DNA from: Methylococcus capsulatus str. Texas = ATCC 19069
GTDB lineage: Bacteria > Pseudomonadota > Gammaproteobacteria > Methylococcales > Methylococcaceae
Length of the DNA stretch: 64,000 bases
Assembly: GCF_000424685.1 (NCBI RefSeq)
Contig: NZ_KE384224.1
Location: forward strand, 248,001 to 312,000
Reading direction: 5' to 3'
In this document: piece after piece, positions 14,223-20,995 of the stretch
How the letters are laid out: every line of letters begins with the position of its first letter
Position numbering within the stretch: the first letter of the stretch is position 1
Position numbers and translations under genes: made by a program
Notes under the pieces: generated by a model
Told to the model about the DNA's origin: nothing
The model's database searches: none
Seen by the model: only the letters and a program-made list of their open reading frames with translations

Positions 14223-16026
14223 AACGACGCCGATGAGCCGTCTGCGCATCTGCCGTACCCCGGCCTTCGCCTATCCGCTTCCGCCCGCGGGCCCGACGGA
14301 TGCGGCATGGCACGCCCGGCTGTGCGAGGCGCTGCGGCGCCATCTCTCGCCCGCGGCCGCGGCCCTCCTGGCCGAGCCCGTGCCGAGCGAGGATGGCGCA
14401 TGGATCGAGTGGTACACCTCGCTGGCGGGCCAGCCCATTCCACTGACTTCTCTGTCCGGCGAGGCCTCACGGCGTGCGCGCAACCTGCTGGAGGACCGGC
14501 TCCAGGCCATGGTGGCGCTGGCAGGGCGGCTGGCGACCGCCGATCCGGAACTGGCTGATGCGATGCGCCGGGCGGCGAGTTTCCCGGACCAGTCCGCGAT
14601 CTACGTGGTCGACGGCCAACCGGTAATGACCTTCTGGGGCTACGGTACCGCTCCATGGCCCGAGCAGGCCGCTTATTCGCCTGCAGGCCGGTCGTCGGCG
14701 AAGCTTTTCCGCCGGCCGTGGCCGGTTCTGGCCGGCTTGATCTTGGCTGCCGGTCTGGGATGGGCCGGTTTTCTCTTCGACCTGTGGCGCTGGCCACCCT
14801 GGGGGCCGGATCATGCCGCCATGCTCGCGGCCGAACAGGAGACCGGTCACGAGCTGCGGCGTGTCCTGTTCGCACGCCAGTCCGATCTGGCGCGGGCCCT
14901 GGGGCGATGCGCGCTCGAGGCACAGCGTGATGCTCTGGCGCGGGAGGGAGAGCTGTTGGCTGGAAAACTGGAAGCGCTGACGGCCGAGCTGGCTGCAGGT
15001 CTGGATACCTGCCAGGGTGAGGCGGCGCTCGACGCTTTGTCGAAGGAACGCGACGCATTGAGCGGCCGGCTCGCCGGTCTGCAGCGGGACCTGGAAGCCG
15101 CGCTGGAAAAATGCGGCGGCGCCAGACTGAGCGGCGAACGGGCCAAGTCGGCCAGGCTGCGCGCCAAGCTGACCGCTCTGCAAGCCCAGCTCGCCGTCAA
15201 ACTGAACCGCTGCGGCAAGAAGCCGCCCGGCGACACTGCCGAAACGGGCTCGGTGCCTGCCGTCTCGCCCATTCCGGAACCCTCGCCCAGGCCGGCCCAG
15301 GCGGCGGGGAGTCTGCCGCCCTGTCCCGGCGAGCGTCCGCCGGAGGATGCGCCGGACGTCGCGATCGTGCTGGACGCTTCCGGCAGCATGCGCATTCCGT
15401 CTGTTCTGGACGGCAACAGCGCCCAGCTCATCGCCCGCTTCGAGCGCTGCATGACGGACAGCGGGTTGCTCGCCCCCGTGGTCTGTGCCGACCTCATCGG
15501 CGCCTACGAATCGATCATCCAGGGCGACCGCGGGCCGACCCGGCTGATGGCAGCCCAGAAGGCCGTCAACAACGTGGTCGGCGGTCTGCCCGGCGACGTC
15601 GACGTCGGCCTGGTGGTCCTCGAGGACTGCCCGCAGGCATCCGATTACGGTATGTATGACGGTGCCCGCCGGGGGCAGCTCCTGCAGCGGGTCAACGGCC
15701 TGATTCCGCGCAAGGGCACGCCGCTGGGCAACGGCATCGTGCAGGCGGCGAACAAGGTGGATGGTGTGCGGGCGCCGGCGGTCATGGTCGTCGTATCCGA
15801 CGGCAAGGACAGTTGTAACGCGGACCCCTGCGCCATCGCCGCGGCGGTCAAAGCCGCCAAACCCAAACTCAAGATCAACGTAGTGGACATCGTCGGTGAC
15901 GGCGCCGTCGGCTGCATCGCGAAGGCCACCGGTGGCGAGGTGCTCACCCCCCAATCGGGCATGAGCCTGGACCAGATGGTGCGCCGGGCCGCCAAGGATG
16001 CCGAGAAGCCGGAACATTGCAAATGA
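14203..16026 (+). CDS. Membrane-anchored VWA-domain protein with coiled coil
   Basis: 607 residues. An N-terminal soluble part of about 165 residues is followed by one membrane helix (about 172-194), a long heptad-rich Arg/Ala/Leu coiled coil (about 213-342) with Cys residues at regular intervals, a Pro-rich linker, and a C-terminal von Willebrand A domain. The VWA domain has a complete MIDAS: DASGS near residue 390, the Thr of RKGTPLGNG, and the Asp of VVSDGKD. A GAGG ribosome-binding site precedes ATG 14203, which overlaps ygfX by 20 bases; a second ATG is at 14233. The VWA head is probably periplasmic and metal-dependent. Function unknown. Confidence 0.75.
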   Translation: MPAFFIETTPMSRLRICRTPAFAYPLPPAGPTDAAWHARLCEALRRHLSPAAAALLAEPVPSEDGAWIEWYTSLAGQPIPLTSLSGEASRRARNLLEDRLQAMVALAGRLATADPELADAMRRAASFPDQSAIYVVDGQPVMTFWGYGTAPWPEQAAYSPAGRSSAKLFRRPWPVLAGLILAAGLGWAGFLFDLWRWPPWGPDHAAMLAAEQETGHELRRVLFARQSDLARALGRCALEAQRDALAREGELLAGKLEALTAELAAGLDTCQGEAALDALSKERDALSGRLAGLQRDLEAALEKCGGARLSGERAKSARLRAKLTALQAQLAVKLNRCGKKPPGDTAETGSVPAVSPIPEPSPRPAQAAGSLPPCPGERPPEDAPDVAIVLDASGSMRIPSVLDGNSAQLIARFERCMTDSGLLAPVVCADLIGAYESIIQGDRGPTRLMAAQKAVNNVVGGLPGDVDVGLVVLEDCPQASDYGMYDGARRGQLLQRVNGLIPRKGTPLGNGIVQAANKVDGVRAPAVMVVVSDGKDSCNADPCAIAAAVKAAKPKLKINVVDIVGDGAVGCIAKATGGEVLTPQSGMSLDQMVRRAAKDAEKPEHCK

Positions 16027-16074
16027 CCGGCGCCGGGTCCCAAGGCCCGAATCCCTGCCCACCCCGGCGGCGGA

Positions 16075-16311
16075 TCACCTGAGTTTGGCGACCCAGCCCT
16101 CGGTTTTGCCGGTCGGATTCGTGCCATAACCGGCAATCACATCACGGCTTACGGACGCGGCGGCGGACTGTTTGCCTCCGGGGAGGAAGCCAATGCCCTG
16201 GAACGAAGGCTTGGCATGGGCCGCGGGGGATACTGCCAATGCGAGAACCAGGCAGGTTACGGAGGGAATTGTCCTGAACGTGCCGGCCGCCCGTGAAAGG
16301 GCGCCCAACAC
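16075..16311 (-). CDS. Small secreted protein resembling a single HAF repeat
   Basis: 78 residues from a GTG start at 16311. Residues 1-33 form a Sec signal peptide ending PAAHA. The mature part, GIGFLPGGKQSAAASVS followed by a short strand and a KTEGWVAKL end, resembles one HAF repeat (the G-x-L-P-G-G...S...VS pattern), which usually occurs in tandem in extracellular proteins. Here only one copy is present, so it could be a fragment of a longer gene or a genuine small exported protein. It is convergent with the VWA gene. Confidence 0.45.
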   Translation of the reverse strand: MLGALSRAAGTFRTIPSVTCLVLALAVSPAAHAKPSFQGIGFLPGGKQSAAASVSRDVIAGYGTNPTGKTEGWVAKLR

Positions 16312-16355
16312 CGCCGCAATCCCTGCGCCACGGGCGTGAGTTCAAGACAATTCGA

Positions 16356-16393
16356 GCGGAGGGGGTGCACGGACGGGCGGAGTGCCCCTCCGC
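16356..16393. repeat. Inverted repeat, 9-bp arms, between small secreted gene and pilU
   Basis: GCGGAGGGG (16356-16364) pairs exactly with CCCCTCCGC (16385-16393) across a 20-base loop. It lies upstream of the small secreted gene and beyond the 3' end of pilU. It has no T-run, so it is not a standard terminator. Confidence 0.4.
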
Positions 16394-16401
16394 TGGCAGG
16401 T

Positions 16402-16421
16402 AAAATCACACGGGTCGTGTG
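16402..16421 (-). terminator. Possible terminator of pilT-pilU
   Basis: CACACG-loop-CGTGTG (16407-16421) followed on the minus strand by ATTTTA, about 50 bases past the pilU stop. The stem is only six pairs and the T-run is short. Confidence 0.4.
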
Positions 16422-16470
16422 GTTTCTGGCATGTCCGGCAGGCGTCCGGCAGATTTCCGGACCGCCGTTC

Positions 16471-17589
16471 TCAGTTGTCGACGATCCGGATCGAGTCGTC
16501 CTTGGGCGCGTATTTGTCGATGCTGCCTTCTTCGCTGAGCTTGATCATCAAGCGGACTTCGTTCTTGGAATCGGCGGAGTAGAGGGCATCCTCGTAGCCG
16601 ATCCTGCCCGCCTTGAACAATTCGAACAGCGCCTGGTCGAAGGTCTGCATGCCCTGTTCGCGCGACTGTTTCATCACGTCCTTGAGCTTGTGGACCTCGC
16701 CCTGGCGGATCAGGTCGGAGACCAGAGGGGTATTGATGAGGATTTCCACCGCCGGATAGCGCCCCTTGCCGTCGGCGCGCCTGACGAGCTGCTGGGCGAT
16801 GATGGCACGCAGGTTCAGCGACAGGTCCATGAACACCTGCGGATGCATGTCTTCCGGGAAGAAATGGAGGATGCGATCCAGCGCCTGGTTGGCGTTGTTG
16901 GCGTGCAGGGTGCTCAGGCAGAGGTGGCCGGTTTCGGCGAAGGTGATGGCCTGCTGCATGGTCTCGCGGGTGCGGATCTCGCCGATGAGGATCACGTCCG
17001 GCGCCTGCCGCAGGGTGTTCTTCAGCGCGACTTCGTAGGATTCGGTATCGATGCCGACCTCGCGCTGGGTGACGATGCAGCCCGCGTGCGGGTGTACGAA
17101 TTCCAGGGGATCCTCGATGGTGATGATGTGGCCGCTGGAGTGCTCGTTGCGGTACTTGAGCATCGCCGCCAGCGACGTCGACTTGCCGGTGCCGGTCGCG
17201 CCCACGAACAGGATCAGGCCGCGCTTGGTCATGACCAGGTCGTTGAGGACGGAGGGCAGATTGAGCTGTTCCACGGTGGGAATCTCGGTCTCGATCCTGC
17301 GCAGCACCATGCCGGGACTGTTCCGCTGCACGAAGGCGCTGACCCGGAACCGGCCCAGTCCGGCCGCGGAGAGGGCGAAGTTGCATTCGTTGGTGTTCTC
17401 GAACTCGTCGCGCTGGCGCTGGTTCATGATCCCGAGGACGAGCTGGCGCACCTGGTCGGTGGTGAGTTTGGTGCTGGACAGCGGCACGATGGTGCCGTTC
17501 AGCTTCATGCAGGGCTCCTTGGCCGCGGTGATGAAGAGATCGGATGCTTTCTTCAGTACCATCAGCTTGAGCAGCGATTCGAATTCCAT
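16471..17589 (-). CDS. pilU: Type IV pilus retraction-type ATPase PilU
   Basis: 372 residues. Walker A GATGTGKSTS, Asp box TIEDPLEFVH, Walker B ILIGEIRT and the His box TGHLCLSTLHANNA are intact. In place of the PilT AIRNLIRE motif it has NTPLVSDLIRQGE, typical of PilU. The hexameric cytoplasmic ATPase works with PilT in pilus retraction and twitching. A GAGGAG ribosome-binding site precedes ATG 17589, 15 bases after the pilT stop. The long C-terminal tail (KDDSIRIVDN) also fits PilU. Confidence 0.93.
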   Translation of the reverse strand: MEFESLLKLMVLKKASDLFITAAKEPCMKLNGTIVPLSSTKLTTDQVRQLVLGIMNQRQRDEFENTNECNFALSAAGLGRFRVSAFVQRNSPGMVLRRIETEIPTVEQLNLPSVLNDLVMTKRGLILFVGATGTGKSTSLAAMLKYRNEHSSGHIITIEDPLEFVHPHAGCIVTQREVGIDTESYEVALKNTLRQAPDVILIGEIRTRETMQQAITFAETGHLCLSTLHANNANQALDRILHFFPEDMHPQVFMDLSLNLRAIIAQQLVRRADGKGRYPAVEILINTPLVSDLIRQGEVHKLKDVMKQSREQGMQTFDQALFELFKAGRIGYEDALYSADSKNEVRLMIKLSEEGSIDKYAPKDDSIRIVDN

Positions 17590-17604
17590 GGGCGGGCTCC
17601 TCGC

Positions 17605-18639
17605 CTAGAACGCGGCTTTGTTGACGGCGACTTCGCGGGCGACCTGCCGGGTGACGATCCCTTTCTCCACCAGCTCCTGCAGGTGCTGGTCCAGGGTCTG
17701 CATGCCGTCCTTGCGGCCGGTCTGGATCGTCGAATACATCTGGGCCACCTTGGCCTCGCGGATCAGGTTGCGGATGGCCGGTGTGCCGACCATGATCTCC
17801 CAGGCCGCGGTCCGGCCGCCGCCGGCCTTCTTGACCAGAGCCTGCGAAATAACCGCTTGCAGCGATTCCGACAGCATGGAGCGGATCATCTCTTTCTCCG
17901 CGGCGGGAAATACGTCGACGATGCGGTCGATGGTCTTGGCGGCGGAACTGGTGTGCAGGGTGCCGAACACCAGGTGGCCGGTCTCGGCCGCGGTCAGCGC
18001 CAGGCGGATGGTTTCCAGGTCGCGCATTTCCCCCACCAGGATCACGTCCGGGTCCTCCCGCAATGCGGAGCGCAGGGCTTCGTTGAAGCCCAAGGTGTTA
18101 CGGTGCACCTCGCGCTGGTTGATCAGGCATTTCTTGCTTTGGTGGACGAACTCGATCGGATCCTCGATGGTCAGAATGTGAGAATAGTCGTTGGAGTTGA
18201 TGTAATCGATCATGGCCGCCAGCGTGGTGGACTTGCCCGAACCCGTCGGTCCCGTGACCACGATCAGGCCGCGTGGCTGGCGGGTGACATCCTGGAAGAA
18301 TTTCGGACAGCCCAGTTCCTCCAGTGTCAGGACCTTGGAAGGAATGGTGCGAAATACGGCCGCCGCGCCCCGATCCTGGTTGAAGGCGTTGACGCGGAAA
18401 CGGGCGACGCCCGGAAGCTCGAACGAGAAGTCGGTTTCCAGAAATTCCTCGAAGTCGCGGCGCTGTTTGTCGTTCATGATGTCATAGATGAGGGCGTGCA
18501 CTTCCTTGTGCTCCAGCGGAGGCACGTTGATGCGCCGGATGTCGCCGTCGACGCGGATCATCGGCGGCAACCCAGAGGAAAGATGCAGGTCGGAGGATTT
18601 GTTCTTGACCGAGAAGGCCAGCAGTTCGGCGATATCCAT
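17605..18639 (-). CDS. pilT: Type IV pilus retraction ATPase PilT
   Basis: 344 residues. It begins MDIAELLAFSVKNKSSDLHL, has Walker A GPTGSGKSTTL, Walker B ILVGEMRD, the His box TGHLVFGTLHTSSA and the retraction motif PAIRNLIREAK. The ATPase depolymerises the pilus at its base. It is divergent from yggS with only 46 bases between starts, the usual gammaproteobacterial arrangement pilU-pilT / yggS-proC-yggT. Confidence 0.96.
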   Translation of the reverse strand: MDIAELLAFSVKNKSSDLHLSSGLPPMIRVDGDIRRINVPPLEHKEVHALIYDIMNDKQRRDFEEFLETDFSFELPGVARFRVNAFNQDRGAAAVFRTIPSKVLTLEELGCPKFFQDVTRQPRGLIVVTGPTGSGKSTTLAAMIDYINSNDYSHILTIEDPIEFVHQSKKCLINQREVHRNTLGFNEALRSALREDPDVILVGEMRDLETIRLALTAAETGHLVFGTLHTSSAAKTIDRIVDVFPAAEKEMIRSMLSESLQAVISQALVKKAGGGRTAAWEIMVGTPAIRNLIREAKVAQMYSTIQTGRKDGMQTLDQHLQELVEKGIVTRQVAREVAVNKAAF

Positions 18640-18685
18640 CGGGCTCAGTCGGGTAAAATCCGAGACCGCAAAAGTATAGCCAACG

Positions 18686-19384
18686 GTGGATGGAATGCTG
18701 GAACTCCAGGAGAATTTGCAGGCGGTACGGCAGAGAATCCGGGGGGCGGAGCAGGCTTGCGGGCGCCCGGAAGATTCGGTGCGTCTGGTGGCGGTCTCGA
18801 AAACCCAACCCGCCGCGGTGTTGCGTGCGGCCTACGACCTGGGTCAGCGGGAGTTCGGTGAGAACTATCTGCAGGAGGCCATGGAGAAACAGGACCTCCT
18901 GGCCGATCTCGACATCGTCTGGCACTTCATCGGTCCGATCCAGTCGAACAAGACCCGTCTCCTCGCCGAGCGCTTCGACTGGGTGCATAGCATCGACCGC
19001 CTGAAGATCGCCCAGCGCCTCAACGATCAGCGTCCCCCGGGGAGGGCCCCCTTGAATGTCTGCATCCAGGTCAACATCGGCGGGGAACCGACCAAATCCG
19101 GCGTGACGCCGGCCGCCGTGGCCGAGCTGGCGCAAGCGGTCGCTGCCTTGCCGCGGCTGCGCCTCCGGGGCCTGATGGCGATTCCGGCGCCGACCGCCGA
19201 CGAACGGGAGCAGCGCGCCGCGTTCAGCCGCCTGCGGGAACTGCTGGAAGGACTCGGGATGCCGGGGCTCGACACCCTTTCCATGGGCATGTCGGACGAC
19301 CTGGAGGCAGCAGTGGCGGAAGGGACAACCTTGGTACGCGTCGGAACCGCGATTTTCGGCCGGCGTCCGCCGGCCAAGGGGTGA
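18686..19384 (+). CDS. yggS: PLP homeostasis protein, YggS/PROSC family
   Basis: 232 residues, a single alanine-racemase-like barrel without the second racemase domain. The PLP lysine lies in LVAVSKTQPA; FGENYLQEAMEK, WHFIGPIQSNKTR, VHSIDR, QVNIGGEPTKSG, LRGLMAIP and LSMGMSDDLEAAV are all family blocks. It binds and buffers pyridoxal phosphate. Two ATGs, 18686 and 18695, are possible starts. It is 70 bases upstream of proC. Confidence 0.94.
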   Translation: MDGMLELQENLQAVRQRIRGAEQACGRPEDSVRLVAVSKTQPAAVLRAAYDLGQREFGENYLQEAMEKQDLLADLDIVWHFIGPIQSNKTRLLAERFDWVHSIDRLKIAQRLNDQRPPGRAPLNVCIQVNIGGEPTKSGVTPAAVAELAQAVAALPRLRLRGLMAIPAPTADEREQRAAFSRLRELLEGLGMPGLDTLSMGMSDDLEAAVAEGTTLVRVGTAIFGRRPPAKG

Positions 19385-19454
19385 GCATGGGATTCCGGCA
19401 AGGCGTACCGTTAAATATGATAATCGGAATTGTTCAGTCGGGAGAAAAGGGGAA

Positions 19455-20279
19455 ATGAAGCATAAGACCTTGGGGTTCATCGGGGCAGGCAACATGGCCT
19501 CGAGCCTGGTGGGAGGGCTGGTGGCCGACGGTTATCCGGCCCGGACCATTTGGGTGTCGGACGTGGATGAGGCGAAGCTGGACGCGCTTTCTCTGAAGTT
19601 CGGAGTCAACGTGAGCGGGGACAACCGGCAGGTGGCGAGACTGGCGGAAATCCTGATCCTGGCCGTGAAGCCGCAGATTCTGCGGGAAGTGGCGGAGGGG
19701 CTGGCCGACATCGTTGCGGAAACCCGGCCGCTGATCCTGTCGGTCGCGGCCGGTGTCGCAGAGTCCTCCCTCGACCGCTGGCTCGGCGGCGACCAGGCCC
19801 TCGTCCGCTGCATGCCGAACACCCCGGCTCTGGTCAAGAGTTCCGCCACCGCGCTGCATGCGAACGGCAAGACGACCTCAGCCCAACGTAGCGAGGCCGA
19901 AAGCATCCTGCGCGCCGTCGGTGTGACCGTCTGGGTCGAGCGGGAGGAAGCGCTGGACGCCGTCACGGCGATTTCCGGCAGCGGACCGGCCTACTTTTTC
20001 CTGCTGATGGAAGCGATGGAAAACGCCGCCGCCAGCCTGGGGCTCGATCCCGAGACCGCACGCCTCTTGGTGCAGCAGACAGCGCTCGGAGCCGCCCGCA
20101 TCGCCATCGAGTCCGAAGAAGGTCCGGCCCAGCTGCGGCAGAGGGTGACCTCTCCCAAGGGAACGACCGAGCGGGCGATCGGCGTGTTCGAGGAGCGGGG
20201 GCTGCATGAGATCGTGAGAGATGCCGTGGCGGCGGCTCATGCCAGAGCGGTCGAATTGGCGCGGGAACTGGGGGCTTGA
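19455..20279 (+). CDS. proC: Pyrroline-5-carboxylate reductase
   Basis: 274 residues. The Rossmann motif GFIGAGNMASSLVGGL opens the protein; VKPQ, RCMPNTPA, the ISGSGPAYFF block and the C-terminal signature beginning VTSPKGTTERAI follow. The enzyme reduces 1-pyrroline-5-carboxylate to proline with NAD(P)H. GGAGAAAAGGGG lies just before the ATG. The yggT start is three bases downstream of its stop. Confidence 0.96.
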   Translation: MKHKTLGFIGAGNMASSLVGGLVADGYPARTIWVSDVDEAKLDALSLKFGVNVSGDNRQVARLAEILILAVKPQILREVAEGLADIVAETRPLILSVAAGVAESSLDRWLGGDQALVRCMPNTPALVKSSATALHANGKTTSAQRSEAESILRAVGVTVWVEREEALDAVTAISGSGPAYFFLLMEAMENAAASLGLDPETARLLVQQTALGAARIAIESEEGPAQLRQRVTSPKGTTERAIGVFEERGLHEIVRDAVAAAHARAVELARELGA

Positions 20280-20282
20280 GCG

Positions 20283-20861
20283 ATGGACCTGGGCTATCTC
20301 GTCAATCCCGCGGTGTTTCTGGTGGAAACACTGTTCGGCCTGTATATCTTCGCCGTACTCCTGCGCTTCCTGCTGCAATGGACCGGGGCGGATTATTACA
20401 ACCCCATATCGCAATTTCTGGTCAAGGTGACCCATCCGCCGCTTCGGCTGCTGCGACGTTTCATTCCGGCGATGGGACGGATCGACACCGCCTCGCTGGT
20501 GCTGATGCTGGTGTTGCAAACGGTGGCGAGCTATCTGGTATTCCTGCTGCAGGGCGCCGCCGCGGTATCGGTTGCGGCCCTGGCGGTATGGTCGGTTCAC
20601 GATCTGCTCGATCTGGTATTCAACATCTTTTTCTTCTGCATCATCGCTCGTGCCCTGCTGAGCTGGTTCGGGCGGATGCCCTACCATCCGGCCGCCTCGC
20701 TGCTCACCAGCCTGACCGAGCCACTGCTGCGCCTCAGCCGCCGCCTGCTGCCGCCGGCAGGCGGGCTGGATTTCTCGCCCCTCCTGCCGCTGATCGGCAT
20801 CCAGTTGGCCCGGATGTTGATCCTCCCGCCGCTCCAGCATTTGGCGGCGCTTTTGAACTGA
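20283..20861 (+). CDS. yggT: YggT family membrane protein
   Basis: 192 residues with two copies of the YGGT domain, each a pair of membrane helices with an intervening helix (repeat 1 has LRFLLQWTGADYYNPISQFL, repeat 2 has ARALLSWFGRMPYHPAASLL). Inner-membrane protein, role not settled; linked by context to PLP/proline genes and in some bacteria to osmotic tolerance. Confidence 0.88.
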   Translation: MDLGYLVNPAVFLVETLFGLYIFAVLLRFLLQWTGADYYNPISQFLVKVTHPPLRLLRRFIPAMGRIDTASLVLMLVLQTVASYLVFLLQGAAAVSVAALAVWSVHDLLDLVFNIFFFCIIARALLSWFGRMPYHPAASLLTSLTEPLLRLSRRLLPPAGGLDFSPLLPLIGIQLARMLILPPLQHLAALLN

Positions 20862-20869
20862 GGCGGCAA

Positions 20870-20921
20870 CGGCCGGCCCCGTGCCGGCCGCCATGAAGGA
20901 CGCCTCTTTCCCGGAAGAGGC
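20870..20921 (+). terminator. Two consecutive hairpins after yggT
   Basis: CGGCCGGC-CCCGT-GCCGGCCG (20870-20890) is an exact 8-bp stem, followed by GCCTCTT-TCCCGG-AAGAGGC (20902-20921), an exact 7-bp stem. Neither has a T-run, but both lie between yggT and the next gene, so they could slow or stop transcription or protect the 3' end. Confidence 0.4.
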
Positions 20922-20995
20922 CGGCATGAAAACTGGGTGTCCGGGGGCGCGCCGGGGCAGACGGCGCGGGGCGGGCATGAAAATGGCGGCGGCAT

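Noticed and set aside
16336-18861. An open frame of 841 codons on the plus strand opposite pilT-pilU
   Set aside because: It is antisense to two clear ATPase genes with complete motifs; long antisense frames are expected in GC-rich coding DNA and this one has no recognisable domain.
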